A stretch of DNA of 64,000 nt from Vibrio cyclitrophicus (GCF_024347435.1 NZ_AP025481.1:992001-1056000), one strand, 5' to 3'; numbered from the stretch's first letter, positions 9,318 to 20,899 are shown. The notes: generated by a model from the letters alone, not told the origin. Program-made: numbers and translations.

Positions 9318-10013
9318 TTAATCCTTATTCGTGAAAGCCGCTGTTGAGTCATTAAGTGCATTCAGACCTTGCTGCCAGAAAGCCACTTCCATACGCGTTG
9401 CCGTTTTAAAGATATGAACGATACTTTGACCACGCTCGCTGTTGATATCAATTTCAGCAAGCAGCTGATTAAAGTACTCCGCGCCTGTAGCCACACCTGA
9501 TTGGAACTCTTCGCCGCCATACAGTTGCAGCCAGCTTGCGTATGGGTTGCCTTCCCAAACGGTATCGCTGCTTTCTAACAGCGCTTTACCGATCACAGCG
9601 TAACCAATTGAACACGGAGCCAGTGCCGCATAAAGATCGACAAGATCACCCGTCATACCCGCGTCTAGAACGTAGCGTGTGTAAGCGACTGTGCCGAAAT
9701 CTTCAGGTTCGTTTTCTAGGTCAGATTCCGTTAAGCCCCACTGACCACAGTAAGTCACGTGGTGAGATATTTCAGAATCTAGCAGAGCATGAACACTTGG
9801 CAATGCACGGCGCATATCAGCCAAGGTTTTCGCCTTGTAAATCGCCAACGCATAAGCGCGAGCATATTGCTTCAAGAACAGAAAATCTTGTTTCAAATAA
9901 TGCAGGAAACACGGCTGAGCGAGTGTGCCGTTCGCCAGCGTTTTAACAAAATCATGCTCTGTGTAGTCTTGCCAATCTTGCTGACAGGCTTGGATTAAGT
10001 CTTGGTATTTCAT
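9318..10013 (-). CDS. tenA: TenA-family aminopyrimidine aminohydrolase (thiaminase II)
   Basis: 231 residues of all-helical TenA fold. The enzyme hydrolyses aminopyrimidine breakdown products of thiamine to HMP for re-use. Supporting residues are the FLKQYARAYALAIYKA helix, the catalytic cysteine in LAPCSIGYAVIG and the C-terminal TRMEVAFWQ glutamate. An AAGGA ribosome-binding site precedes ATG at 10013. It lies eight bases after the substrate-binding-protein gene and three bases before thiM. Confidence 0.95.
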   Translation of the reverse strand: MKYQDLIQACQQDWQDYTEHDFVKTLANGTLAQPCFLHYLKQDFLFLKQYARAYALAIYKAKTLADMRRALPSVHALLDSEISHHVTYCGQWGLTESDLENEPEDFGTVAYTRYVLDAGMTGDLVDLYAALAPCSIGYAVIGKALLESSDTVWEGNPYASWLQLYGGEEFQSGVATGAEYFNQLLAEIDINSERGQSIVHIFKTATRMEVAFWQQGLNALNDSTAAFTNKD

Positions 10014-10021
10014 GAGATTCC

Positions 10022-10978
10022 TTAGTCAAAAGTCGGTACGTAGTCAGCGGCTTTTGGTAGTGATTTGATAATGCCTTTGTCGAACATGAACTGTGCGTAA
10101 TCGTCGTAACGTTTCAGGTCAACCGCTGAAGGGCGAAGTGCAAAACGAGTCAGCGTGTCGTTCCATGCGCGTTGGTTAAGCTCGTTGTTCAGCGTATCAG
10201 GTGAATACGCAACAAACTCGCTCCATGACTCTTGTGGGTGGTTAACAATGTAAGTGGTTGCTTGTTCCAATGCTTTGTTGAACGCTTTGATCGCTTCATC
10301 ATCATGTTGCTTTGCGTTCGCAACAAAGATAAGCTCATCGTAAGCAGGAACACCGTGCTCTTCTGGGAAGAATGCTTTTGCTTTAAAGCCTTCAAGAGCT
10401 AACTGGTTGGTCTCGAAGTTACGTAAGCCACCCCAGATTGCATCTACCTTCCCTGATGCCAATGAAGACGACAGTGCCCAACCAACATTGATGGTTTGCA
10501 CGTCTGTAAACTCAACGCTTTCTTGAGCCAGCATGGTGCCAATAGTCGCTTCTTCGTTACCAGCAATCGCAATACCAATCTTCTTGCCTTTCAGATCCGC
10601 TAGCGTATCGTTCTTGCCGTTATCCAATACCATTAGTGTATTTAGTGGCGTCGCGATAAGGGTTGATGCACGAACTAAAGGAAGACCCGCTGCCACATCC
10701 ATGGTTAAACTTGGTTGGTAAGTTACCGCTAAATCGACCTTACCTGCCGCGACCAATTTTGCTGGTGTGCTTGGGTCTGCTGGCTCTTGAATTTCAACAT
10801 CTAGACCTTGGTCAGCAAAGTAGCCACGCTCTTGAGCGATCACAATCGGGCCATGGTTCGGGTTCACAAACCAGTCCAACATCAGTGTCAGTTTCTTTTG
10901 TTCAGAGTCCGCTAGAGCATGACCTGACACTAGCGAAGCAAGCAGTGCCACTGCACCTACCAATTTGGTGTTTTTCAT
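10022..10978 (-). CDS. thiY: ABC transporter substrate-binding protein for pyrimidine thiamine precursor (ThiY-like)
   Basis: 318 residues with a cleavable signal peptide (about 1-23, ending SGHALA). The mature part is an NMT1/THI5-like binding protein: TLMLDWFVNPNHGPIVIA, FADQGLDVEIQ, the glycine-rich loop DLKGKKIGIAI, and VDAIWGG. It would capture an HMP-type pyrimidine in the periplasm and deliver it to the ThiX permease. Genes follow the order thiD, ATPase, permease, binding protein, tenA, thiM on one transcript under a TPP riboswitch. The precise ligand (HMP or formylaminopyrimidine) is inferred. Confidence 0.9.
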   Translation of the reverse strand: MKNTKLVGAVALLASLVSGHALADSEQKKLTLMLDWFVNPNHGPIVIAQERGYFADQGLDVEIQEPADPSTPAKLVAAGKVDLAVTYQPSLTMDVAAGLPLVRASTLIATPLNTLMVLDNGKNDTLADLKGKKIGIAIAGNEEATIGTMLAQESVEFTDVQTINVGWALSSSLASGKVDAIWGGLRNFETNQLALEGFKAKAFFPEEHGVPAYDELIFVANAKQHDDEAIKAFNKALEQATTYIVNHPQESWSEFVAYSPDTLNNELNQRAWNDTLTRFALRPSAVDLKRYDDYAQFMFDKGIIKSLPKAADYVPTFD

Positions 10979-11098
10979 AGTTAACCTTTCCTTTTGAATA
11001 TTATTATTGTGTTTATAGAGCTAGTTTTTAACGACGTTTTGTTTAGATAAATAGCGTTGAGCGAAGCCTTATTAAACAAAGTGTTATTGATCAAGCCA

Positions 11099-11944
11099 TC
11101 ACTGGTTCTCCCAAGGGATGGCTTTTTTGAGTAACTTATCTGTGATGAAATAGAGCGAGATAGACAGCACCGCCAAGATAAATAAGGCCGCAAACATCTC
11201 ATCAATGATCATGCGCGCATTGGCTTGTAGCATTAAGTAACCTAAACCTTCACTGGAGCCTACCCACTCACCGACGACTGCGCCTATTGGGGCTATCACC
11301 ACCGCTACACGAATGCCAGACGCCAATGTTGGCAATGCAGCAGGAAGTTGGATATAGCGGAGCAATTGCCATTTCGATGCACCCATCGTCTTAGCAAGAT
11401 CAAGATAACCTGTCGGTGTATTACGCAGACCGTCGTAACAGCAAGTGGTCACAGGGAAGAAGATAATGATCGCCGCCATCACCACTTTTGAAGCAATGCC
11501 ATAGCCAAGCCAAAGCATAAGTACTGGCGCAATCGCAAATACAGGAATCGCTTGGCTAGCAATCAAGATAGGCAATAGCCAACGCTTCAACGGGTCAAAC
11601 ATCAACATCTGCAAGGCGAAAAACAGCCCCATGGATAAACCGAGCAATAGACCAAGTAAGATCTCTTGCGCAGTCACCCAAGTGTGTTTGAGTAACACAT
11701 CGTAGCGTTCAATCAGCTTGAGGGAGACTTCTGCGGGAGCTGGCAGAATGAAGCTTGGCATCTCGAATATAATTACCACCATTTGCCACAAACCAAGAAT
11801 CACAGCACTGCTAATAAGCAAACGCATAACAGGATTCATCTGGCGAGGACGCGCAGTGCTAGCCTGCGCGTTAGTTGAACTTTCTTCCATTGAGTTTTCT
11901 ATCTTGGAGCTATCAGTAGCTTCACTTCGAGTTAGTTCATTCAT
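11099..11944 (-). CDS. thiX: ABC transporter permease for thiamine precursor (ThiX-like)
   Basis: 281 residues, about six membrane segments. A polar serine-rich N-terminal extension of some 35 residues precedes the first helix. The BPD-permease coupling loop is near residues 190-205 (LAKTMGASKWQLLRYIQLPAALPTL), characteristic of the nitrate/taurine/HMP permease group. ATG at 11944 overlaps the ATPase gene by eight bases; a second in-frame start lies two codons upstream. A 120-base gap separates it from the binding-protein gene. Confidence 0.9.
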   Translation of the reverse strand: MNELTRSEATDSSKIENSMEESSTNAQASTARPRQMNPVMRLLISSAVILGLWQMVVIIFEMPSFILPAPAEVSLKLIERYDVLLKHTWVTAQEILLGLLLGLSMGLFFALQMLMFDPLKRWLLPILIASQAIPVFAIAPVLMLWLGYGIASKVVMAAIIIFFPVTTCCYDGLRNTPTGYLDLAKTMGASKWQLLRYIQLPAALPTLASGIRVAVVIAPIGAVVGEWVGSSEGLGYLMLQANARMIIDEMFAALFILAVLSISLYFITDKLLKKAIPWENQ

Positions 11945-12701
11945 AATCACGCTCCAACTGTTCTAAGATCGCTTGTTGTAGCTCGGCACACTCACCATCT
12001 AACACTCGTGGCGTTGACGTGTGAGGCACAGATAAAGAGTGAGCACTCGCAGGCGTGCCTTGCAACACATACAAGTTATCCGCCAGACGCACCGCTTCTT
12101 GTGGATCATGAGTGATCAACACAACGGTTTTACCCCTTAACAGTTCACACGCTAAACTTTGCAGCTTGTGTCTCGTTACCGCATCCAGCGCAGAGAAAGG
12201 CTCATCCATCAGCGCGACTGGCTTGTCTTGCATTAAGGTTCGAGCCAAAGCAACACGCTGACGCATACCACCAGACAATTGATCCGGCATAGCATCCGCG
12301 TAATCAGCCAGACCAACAGAAATCAGTAGCTCTAACGCCTGATTTTTATGCTCGATATTTTTATGCTTATCTGCGGAATTTTGAAAGCGATGGCTCAAAC
12401 ACACGTTGTCGATAACCGATAGCCATGGCAGTAACAAATCTTGCTGCGCCATGTAAGCGATGCGATCGGTGAGAGGCAATTCATCAGACGTTGCCAATGT
12501 GCCCTGCCATTCCACCTTGTCGTCCAACAAGCCTGCCAGATAACGCAATACCGTGGTTTTTCCGCAGCCACTGCGACCAAGTAACACTGTCCACTTGCCT
12601 GCTTTTAAGCTCAATGACAGTCCAGATAAGGTCGCGTGCTCGCTATCTCGGTAACGCAGAGTCGCATTACTGAGTTGAACGCCAATCGTATTAACGGACA
12701 T
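11937..12701 (-). CDS. thiZ: ABC transporter ATP-binding protein for thiamine precursor (ThiZ-like)
   Basis: 254 residues. Walker A LLGRSGCGKTT, signature LSGGMRQRVALART, Walker B VALMDEPFSALD and the switch histidine in LITHDPQEAV are all present, so it should be an active ATPase. A TTG four codons upstream is in frame, but ATG at 12701 is the likely start. It overlaps thiD by 11 bases and the permease gene by eight, indicating coupled translation. Confidence 0.92.
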   Translation of the reverse strand: MSVNTIGVQLSNATLRYRDSEHATLSGLSLSLKAGKWTVLLGRSGCGKTTVLRYLAGLLDDKVEWQGTLATSDELPLTDRIAYMAQQDLLLPWLSVIDNVCLSHRFQNSADKHKNIEHKNQALELLISVGLADYADAMPDQLSGGMRQRVALARTLMQDKPVALMDEPFSALDAVTRHKLQSLACELLRGKTVVLITHDPQEAVRLADNLYVLQGTPASAHSLSVPHTSTPRVLDGECAELQQAILEQLERDYE

Positions 12702-13584
12702 TACCGTGCCCAACGAAGAAGTGATTTACAGGGCCGTGACCTTGACCAACTTGAAGTTCGTCGGCGTGAGCAATTGCTCGTGAAATGTATTGTTTACCTA
12801 GGTCGACAGCCTCTGGAAGTTTGTTGCCTTGAGCCAAGAAAGAAGCAATAGCAGAAGAGAGCGTGCAGCCCGTTCCATGAGTGTTTTTGGTAGGAAAACG
12901 CTTCGCGCTAATCAGAGCAGATGTGGTTGGCAGAATCAGTAAGTCGTTACTGTTTTCATCTTTCTCCAGGTGGCCGCCTTTCAAGAGAACCGCTTTAGCA
13001 CCTAGTGCGCGTAAATCTTCAATCATGCCCTGCATTTCAGCTTCGCTTTCAGGTACCGGCTTGCCTGTTAACGCCGCGCCTTCAGGCAAATTAGGCGTAA
13101 TGATGTCTGCCAGCGGAATCAGCTCTTGTTTCAGTGTAGTAATGGCTGAGTTTTCTAAAAGAAGATCACCACTGGTTGCGACCATTACAGGGTCAATCAC
13201 TAAGTGTTTAGGTTGGTACTGCTTAATTTTATCAGCGACGACTTTGATGATTTGCGAATCGGCCAACATGCCGACTTTTACTGCCACGATATTGAGATCA
13301 GTAAAAACCGCATCTAACTGGCTAGCAACATGGTCGAGTGGAATAGGCAAAATGGCGGAAACGCCTTGGGTATTCTGAGAGGTAATTGCGGTAATTACCG
13401 AACAAGCGAAGCTGCCCGTTGCAGACATGGCTTTAATATCAGCTTGGATCCCTGCACCGCCGCCGCTGTCTGAGCCTGCGATCGTCAATACAATCGGAGT
13501 GTTTGTTCGAATCGAACCATCAGCAGAGTGCTGTGAAACTGAGGCTTTTAGCGTTAAATCTTTTGAATTAGAACTGTGTGTCAT
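12691..13584 (-). CDS. thiD: bifunctional HMP kinase / HMP-phosphate kinase
   Basis: 297 residues. ThiD phosphorylates HMP twice to give HMP-PP, the partner of thiazole phosphate for ThiE. Motifs: LTIAGSDSGGGAGIQADIKA, VIDPVMVATSGD, and the C-terminal NTHGTGCTLSSAIA. The open frame reaches 13686, but ATG at 13584 has a GGAG ribosome-binding site six bases away and the riboswitch lies upstream, so 13584 is chosen. About 30 non-conserved residues precede the catalytic core. First gene of the six-gene salvage operon. Confidence 0.93.
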   Translation of the reverse strand: MTHSSNSKDLTLKASVSQHSADGSIRTNTPIVLTIAGSDSGGGAGIQADIKAMSATGSFACSVITAITSQNTQGVSAILPIPLDHVASQLDAVFTDLNIVAVKVGMLADSQIIKVVADKIKQYQPKHLVIDPVMVATSGDLLLENSAITTLKQELIPLADIITPNLPEGAALTGKPVPESEAEMQGMIEDLRALGAKAVLLKGGHLEKDENSNDLLILPTTSALISAKRFPTKNTHGTGCTLSSAIASFLAQGNKLPEAVDLGKQYISRAIAHADELQVGQGHGPVNHFFVGHGNVR

Positions 13585-13695
13585 TGTCGCTCCTACTATC
13601 TTACAAGACGTAGGAGAACGAACACCGATCGAAGGAGAAGTCGCAATAAACACATGAAAGTTTTCATGGGTGCAGACGCAGATCAAGTGCTTATA

Positions 13696-13782
13696 GTTCC
13701 CTACGCCAGTGTTAACTGAATCAGGTTCAACGGGTCTCGATTAACGATCTCAGCAAACACCAAATAAGGTATATGCCCCCCG
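13696..13782 (-). promoter_or_regulatory. TPP riboswitch (THI box)
   Basis: Read on the minus strand it has the full order of conserved THI elements: a GGGG-rich 5' stem strand (13773-13782), CTGAGA (13749-13754), ACCCGTTGAACCTGAT (13720-13735) and the 3' GGCGTAGGGAAC stem strand (13696-13707). It is about 110 bases ahead of the thiD start. Binding of thiamine pyrophosphate would shut off thiD-thiZXY-tenA-thiM. Confidence 0.96.
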
Positions 13783-13890
13783 ACTATTGATAGCGATAGT
13801 AACAGCACTCTCACAACTGAGATACTGATTTTATTCAATTATAAGAATTACACATGAAAAAATTTCAATTAGGCAAAACAAAACAAATAC

Positions 13891-14808
13891 TTATAACGTT
13901 CCTTTAGATGGCTTCGACTGTATAAACAAGCACAACACAATCAGAGACATACCTAACCAGCCTGTAAAAGGAATCAGCTCACCGACAACACAGACGGCAA
14001 GCACCGCTGCAACTACTGGTTCAAACAGAGTCAGCAGATTGGCGCTACTCGCGGTCACGTGGCGTAAACCAAAACTGAACGCGATATAGCCCAAGCATTG
14101 TGGGATTAACGTCAGATAACTGATGACTAATACGTTAATCTGCGAGGAAAACAGGTTCTCCCCCGTAAACCAGAGCGTTGGCAGCAACAGCATCGCACCC
14201 AGGCCAAAAATACTGCCCATCGCCGCTTGTGACTTAATCCCTTTGTCGATCAGTGCTTTGGTCGCCCAAGAATAAATGGCGTAACACAACCCAGCGAGCA
14301 AACCTAAAGCAATACCGAACAGCTTGAGATCATCACCGGATTCATTCGTCGATGAAGATTCTGAAAACACCAACAACCCAATACCCACCACACCAATCGC
14401 AAAGCTAGTGAGCCAACGTTTGTTGATATTATACTTTTTGCTAATAAGACACTCTAACAGAGCAGAAAAGAAAGGTGCGGTAGCAATCGAAACCACTGTA
14501 CCAATCGCCACGCCAGATAATTTCATTGAAGAATAGAAAGCTAAAGGATAGATCGCTAAAGCCAAAGCGCTCACTGCCAACAGCTTCTTATTCTGCAAAA
14601 GTTTATCAAGGGCTAATAGGATTTTTCGATACGCTAGGCCCGCTTGCATTAGGCCGCCGACACCCATAGAGAAAGCACCAATCGCTAATGGGCTTAGATC
14701 AGGCGCAAAACTTGCGGCGGTGCCTGTCGTGCCCCATAAAATGGAAGCAAACAAGATGGCTAAAGTGCCCGTTTGGAATTCGTTAACGCGATTGATGGCA
14801 AGATTCAT
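13891..14808 (-). CDS. EamA (DMT) family transporter
   Basis: 305 residues, ten predicted membrane segments in two EamA repeats (about 12-140 and 165-300), with the typical ILFASILWGTTGTAA start. These are metabolite or drug exporters of the inner membrane. The AraC/cupin regulator gene lies 85 bases upstream on the same strand and may control it. A TPP riboswitch occurs downstream but points away, so there is no reason to link this transporter to thiamine. Substrate unknown. Confidence 0.9.
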   Translation of the reverse strand: MNLAINRVNEFQTGTLAILFASILWGTTGTAASFAPDLSPLAIGAFSMGVGGLMQAGLAYRKILLALDKLLQNKKLLAVSALALAIYPLAFYSSMKLSGVAIGTVVSIATAPFFSALLECLISKKYNINKRWLTSFAIGVVGIGLLVFSESSSTNESGDDLKLFGIALGLLAGLCYAIYSWATKALIDKGIKSQAAMGSIFGLGAMLLLPTLWFTGENLFSSQINVLVISYLTLIPQCLGYIAFSFGLRHVTASSANLLTLFEPVVAAVLAVCVVGELIPFTGWLGMSLIVLCLFIQSKPSKGTL

Positions 14809-14893
14809 TTCTATTACCCAATTTTCAGTTCTGAAATAGATAATAATGAAGATTGATAAAAGTTAGTTTGCCGAAAGGACGCTATTGTTGTTT

Positions 14894-15622
14894 CTAAAGA
14901 CTGTCTTTCATTGAGCCTAGAAACGCCCTTGGAGACATTCCAAAGTGCTGAGAGAAGCGGCGACTGAAAGCAGAAACATCACTATATCCCACATTTTCAG
15001 CGATCAATTGAACAGGTAAATCTGTGTGGGTTAACAAGGCTTGAGCTTTCTCCATACGATATCGAGTGATGTATTTAAGCGCACTGATACCCAGGCATTC
15101 TTTGAAGCGTTTTTTAAATTGAGTGGGACTCAAACAGGCCGTTTCTGCAAGTTGTGATATGGATAACGGTTGCGTGTAGTTATCCGCTATCAGCCTTTGT
15201 ACGGCGCGGATTCTTGGGTCGATGCTCTTGCTCACTTGTTGTTGCTCTAACAGCAGTGAAAACACATCCAAAATTGATGACTCAATACCGCTATCGACCT
15301 GATATTCCAACTGCTTCTCTACAAACAACAAGAAGCTCATCAAAGGTGGCGTTATCGTGAAAACCGAAAGCTCATGCTCTAACAAATGCTGCGGCAACTC
15401 CGCCATATCCGCGACAATAAACCGCGCTGCTTCATCCGCCTTAAACGCATGCGCGGTGGTTACTGGAATCACCACACATTCGCCCACCGCCACTTTACCG
15501 ACATACCCCACCATTTCGATATTAATACTGCCTTGGATCGGCAATACCAGTTGATGATGGTCATCATGAGCATGGGTATTAAATTGCTTGGTGTAAGATC
15601 GAATGCTTAAGCTAGATTTCAT
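14894..15622 (-). CDS. AraC-family regulator with cupin sensor
   Basis: 242 residues. The N-terminal half is a small cupin sensor (HAHDDHHQLVLPIQGSINI with the histidine-rich loop at residues 18-24). The C-terminal half is a two-HTH AraC domain (LSISQLAETACLSPTQFKK and SDVSAFSRRFSQHFGMSPR). ATG at 15622 is preferred over a TTG two codons upstream. Same strand and 85 bases upstream of the EamA gene, so local control of that exporter is plausible. Confidence 0.9.
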   Translation of the reverse strand: MKSSLSIRSYTKQFNTHAHDDHHQLVLPIQGSINIEMVGYVGKVAVGECVVIPVTTAHAFKADEAARFIVADMAELPQHLLEHELSVFTITPPLMSFLLFVEKQLEYQVDSGIESSILDVFSLLLEQQQVSKSIDPRIRAVQRLIADNYTQPLSISQLAETACLSPTQFKKRFKECLGISALKYITRYRMEKAQALLTHTDLPVQLIAENVGYSDVSAFSRRFSQHFGMSPRAFLGSMKDSL

Positions 15623-15739
15623 GAGCAACGCCGGAGTACATTTCGCTAGGTTAAAGTAAGAGATACAACGTTACATTATCACTTCCCTAGAGTCACACTC
15701 AATGATCATCAAATTCATGCTAACTAGGTGACATGATCA

Positions 15740-15770
15740 AAAACGGCCTCCAAATAAGAGGCCGTATTTA
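15740..15770. terminator. Rho-independent terminator after the DUF4382 gene
   Basis: ACGGCCTC (15743-15750) pairs with GAGGCCGT (15758-15765) around a seven-base loop, with AAAA and TATTTA outside. It lies 27 bases beyond the stop of the DUF4382 lipoprotein gene, between that gene and the AraC/cupin gene. Confidence 0.8.
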
Positions 15771-15796
15771 TTCGAATGCTAAATCACGTCAAAGAT

Positions 15797-16825
15797 TTAA
15801 AACGATACTTGGTTATCCTGACCAACCACTACCTGAACACTATTTTGAACATCATAGATTTCAAAACCATCAGCAACCGGATCAGCATTGTCTTCATCAC
15901 TGTCGTAATGCGCAGTACAGGTATAACCCAATGAGTAAGTACCTGGATCAATGAAGCCCAGAGAGAACTCATAGTTAGTCTGTGCTTCATTCATTGCTAC
16001 TGACGCTGAAGTGATCGGTTTCACTTCATCACTGCCGCCAATCGGAGCCATGTTAGCTTTAGCGATGTCACCTTCATACAAATAAACCGATTGGACGAAG
16101 GTATTGTCATTTGTAGGGTTACAAGCTCCAAAAGTTGTTGTCGCTACAGTACCTTCAATGTTTCCTGTCTCAACCGTATTGATAAGGCTTACAGACGTTC
16201 TTTGAATAGTGTAATCAGGGAAAGTCGAACTGTTCTTTAGGCCACGTCGAAGATCGAACTCGACAACAAAATCGTTACTCTGTTGGTTCACATTAAATGA
16301 ATCATTAAAGTAAAGCACGCCAGCGTTATCTTCTTTACCAACACCTTGCGGGCACGCGCCATTACCTTTCACCGTTAACTCACGAATCGAGTCATCGTTT
16401 TCTACAACATAAGATGGATGTGTCGGGTGATCGCCATCATTCGCAAACACACATAGTTTATAGCTACCTACTGGAACTACCTCGTTTTCAATCAAAGGAA
16501 GTGCATCGCTTCCTTGGTAATCCAATAAATTGACACTTAATGGAATAGGATCTTCACCGTCTGTCAACGGGTCGCCATTTTCATCAACGTAATCACCGTT
16601 TTCGTCCGTTTTATACACGTCATACACTAGCGTTGTACCTCCCTGAGTCGGAAGTAAAGCTACCTTGCTGAATGTCACCGTCACATCTTTAACATCATCG
16701 ACGGGCGCATCACTCACACTCAAGGTAATGGGTGTCGTACTGCTTGATGATCCTGAGTCTCCGCCACAACCAACAAGCCCGGCCAACACAAGGCTAGCTA
16801 AAGCCGTTTCCTTTAAATATTTCAT
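15797..16825 (-). CDS. DUF4382 domain lipoprotein
   Basis: 342 residues. The N-terminus is a lipoprotein signal with lipobox LAGLVGC (Cys20), then a serine/glycine linker and a DUF4382 domain (ITLSVSDAPVDDVKDVTVTF, about residues 33-190). The C-terminal 140 residues form a second beta-rich part. DUF4382 proteins are predicted beta-sandwich surface or periplasmic lipoproteins of unknown function. The sequence is acidic and rich in D, which fits a secreted protein of a marine organism. The gene stands alone, with a long 5' region and a clear terminator downstream. Confidence 0.88.
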   Translation of the reverse strand: MKYLKETALASLVLAGLVGCGGDSGSSSSTTPITLSVSDAPVDDVKDVTVTFSKVALLPTQGGTTLVYDVYKTDENGDYVDENGDPLTDGEDPIPLSVNLLDYQGSDALPLIENEVVPVGSYKLCVFANDGDHPTHPSYVVENDDSIRELTVKGNGACPQGVGKEDNAGVLYFNDSFNVNQQSNDFVVEFDLRRGLKNSSTFPDYTIQRTSVSLINTVETGNIEGTVATTTFGACNPTNDNTFVQSVYLYEGDIAKANMAPIGGSDEVKPITSASVAMNEAQTNYEFSLGFIDPGTYSLGYTCTAHYDSDEDNADPVADGFEIYDVQNSVQVVVGQDNQVSF

Positions 16826-17154
16826 AACTCATTTCCTATAAAATCACTGCTCAATAAAGGGCTTATTTGAGTGCCCTCTTATTCTTTTTCTTGTTGTGAC
16901 CCATAAATAAACAGCGCTATTGTTTGATGTTTATATCCCTACTATTCAGGGCATTCCTCATCCAAAAAACACTGTTCATCAAGGTGCACATATCAAGTCG
17001 CACATAGGTTAATTAAGTCTAGTAAGTAAATTGTCAGTAGCAACGCATGTTTGGCAAAAGTGCTGTCAATTGTGTTGAAATAGTCGTTGAGTAGAAAATG
17101 GGAAGCAGGGATTGAAAGCAACTTGATCAAAGTGAATAATCGCCACCAAGATCA
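16826..17154. other. intergenic region upstream of the DUF4382 gene
   Basis: About 330 bases with no credible gene. It must hold the minus-strand promoter of the DUF4382 lipoprotein gene; AT-rich segments occur between 16900 and 17010. No RNA gene or repeat is evident to me. Confidence 0.4.
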
Positions 17155-17200
17155 AAAAAGGCCGTTAAGACAGCCTGTTGCTGAACTTAAACGACCTTTT
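17155..17200 (-). terminator. terminator after the DUF2999 gene
   Basis: AAAAGGCCGTTAAG near 17156 can pair with CTTAAACGACCTTTT at 17186-17200, with one mismatch and one bulge, around a 16-base loop. It is about 50 bases past the DUF2999 stop and is followed by T on the minus strand. Confidence 0.65.
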
Positions 17201-17248
17201 CATTGAATTTTGATTAAGCTAATTCGATCTTAGCTCATTCAAATTGAC

Positions 17249-17503
17249 TTATTTTTGAAGTTGTTCTTTAGCCGCTTCAACCTTAGAGAAATCTAGGCCA
17301 AGCTCTTCAACGGCTTCTTTGATTAGCGCAGGGTTTTGCATTACCTGACCCATCAGCATTTGAAGTTTATCTTGTGGTAAGCCAAGTTGGCTGATTGTCG
17401 CCATTGCTGCAAGAGGGTTCTCTGTCAGCGTCTTGAATATCTCGCTGATTTGCTCATCGCTAATATTGTTCTCTTTCAACATTGCTAAAATCGGGTTCAT
17501 CAC
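17249..17503 (-). CDS. DUF2999 family protein
   Basis: 84 residues, all-helical, acidic and methionine-rich, without signal peptide or membrane segment. It matches the short DUF2999 family, which as I recall is almost limited to Vibrio and relatives and has no known function. The repeated pattern of NISDEQISEIFKTLTENP and LGLPQDKLQMLMGQVMQNP suggests two similar helical halves. Single-gene unit with its own terminator. Confidence 0.85.
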   Translation of the reverse strand: MMNPILAMLKENNISDEQISEIFKTLTENPLAAMATISQLGLPQDKLQMLMGQVMQNPALIKEAVEELGLDFSKVEAAKEQLQK

Positions 17504-17615
17504 TTTACCTTTGAAACACTAAAATTAATAGAGCGCCAGTTTACCACCTAGCGCCTCTCGATAGTACCAGCAAGTTGTGCTTTGCTTAACCCAAGTTATT
17601 GCTTAGATTTTAGGC

Positions 17616-18713
17616 TTAACGCGACTCTAGCGGATAAGAGCGGTAACTCCACATGCCATAGGTTCTTAGAGCATCACGATAAATACCTAACAGTTCGCCA
17701 CTGCTTGCATTTTTAAGACTTTCTAATGGCTTGTCTGGGTAAGCAACCGTATCAAATGTAATTCCTTGAGGGCCAGTTTGCCAGCTCGCAATTTCAAACA
17801 AAGTTTGACCACGACGAACATGGCTTGCCGAGCTAATAATGGTCGCATGCTTAATATTATGACGAGCAAGCGCATAGCTACTGAACAAAGCATTCCCTAC
17901 CGTGCTAGTCGCATAGTTCTCTTCAATGATACGATCTTTACTCACCCCTTTTGAAATAAGCCAATTCGCCATCAACTTGCCTTCTGTCTTGTGGTTCTTA
18001 GGCACGCCACCCGTTAGCACAATCATCGCATCCGGGTTGGCTTTAGACATTGCCAATGTGGTTTCAAGACGTTCAATCAAGATCTCATGCATTGAACCAT
18101 CTGGGTTCAGCGCGTAACCCAAAGTAACTATCGCGCCGTGATCGCTCAGTAGCCCTTTATCTGCTGATTCTTTCAACGGTGTTTCTAATACGCGATCGAC
18201 CGTAGCAAAGATACGTTTGATGTCTTCGGCTTTGCCTTTGTTCAGGCTCTCAAGCTTCTGCATATGCTTGTTGGATTCACTATCATTACCATCGAATCTT
18301 TGCCAAACCGCAAGGTAAGAATGAAGATCGACATCGTCTGGCGCAACCGTCAACGCTTGCTCAAACAACTCAATAGCGCGCTCTGCATTCTTGTTATAGA
18401 TCTGAGCGTTCGCTGCCGAAATCAGCAAGTCAGTGCGGTAAGGTTCTAACTGGTAAGCTTCTAACAATCGATTCGTCACAATTTCCATGTTGCTTGGCAT
18501 TTTAGCCGTGAAGCCAGCGTGAGAAATTCTTGCTGGAGACTTGAACGCTTGCAACGCATCAAGAAGTAGTTGGTCGACAACTTGTCGCTTAGTCACCAAC
18601 TGCGCGTAATCCGCAGAAGCTTGTACTGCGCCATCGTTAGCAGCAAAAGAATAAGGAATTGCGCCAAAAGCCAGCATGCCACCAAGAGCGAGGGCGATAA
18701 TGTTCTTTTTCAT
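17616..18713 (-). CDS. TPR plus YdcF/ElyC/SanA-like (DUF218) protein
   Basis: 365 residues. A signal peptide ends near residue 25 (IPYSFA-AND). Residues about 80-150 look like TPR repeats (ERAIELFEQALTVAPDDVDLHSYLAVWQ). Residues about 190-350 form a DUF218 domain: IVTLGYALNPDGSM, the glycine-rich IVLTGGVPKNHKTEG, a conserved ENYATSTVGNALFSS and HATIISSASHVRRGQ. DUF218 proteins are linked to envelope or peptidoglycan-precursor maintenance, and this one should be periplasmic. The IS21 element sits 279 bases upstream of its start, so its promoter is probably intact. Confidence 0.85.
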   Translation of the reverse strand: MKKNIIALALGGMLAFGAIPYSFAANDGAVQASADYAQLVTKRQVVDQLLLDALQAFKSPARISHAGFTAKMPSNMEIVTNRLLEAYQLEPYRTDLLISAANAQIYNKNAERAIELFEQALTVAPDDVDLHSYLAVWQRFDGNDSESNKHMQKLESLNKGKAEDIKRIFATVDRVLETPLKESADKGLLSDHGAIVTLGYALNPDGSMHEILIERLETTLAMSKANPDAMIVLTGGVPKNHKTEGKLMANWLISKGVSKDRIIEENYATSTVGNALFSSYALARHNIKHATIISSASHVRRGQTLFEIASWQTGPQGITFDTVAYPDKPLESLKNASSGELLGIYRDALRTYGMWSYRSYPLESR

Positions 18714-19088
18714 GGAAAGATCCTGTGTCGTTAAGTGTTCACATCAGATTTGCTCCCCAATGTAAGCCCCTAGTATTAAAAAACCGTGAAGCACACCAGA
18801 ATCTACAGCGTTAATATTCCTTGGTTGCATAAGATGTGGCTGCAGATCACGATTTTATGTGCCTAAACACGCTCGCCAATCTAACGAGTTGTTGTATAAC
18901 AATGATGTTACTGACTATTTTCGAATATCTAGCTTCAAATTCACACGCCTCCCCCACCATAATCGACAATTACATTTAGACTGACGACCAACTGTCAGCG
19001 CCGATGTAAAAATGACCCACTAACGCCGATTTAAAATTGACCCACTTGAGGCAAACTATCCGTTCGTAAATGGACAAAGCGGCGGATT

Positions 19089-20899
<1,811 letters not shown>

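Noticed and set aside
11092..11128. Hairpin AAGCCATC...GATGGCTT at the end of the thiX gene, with a T-run on the plus strand.
   Set aside because: It would terminate plus-strand transcription, where there is no gene, and lacks a U-run on the operon strand; most of it is thiX coding sequence.
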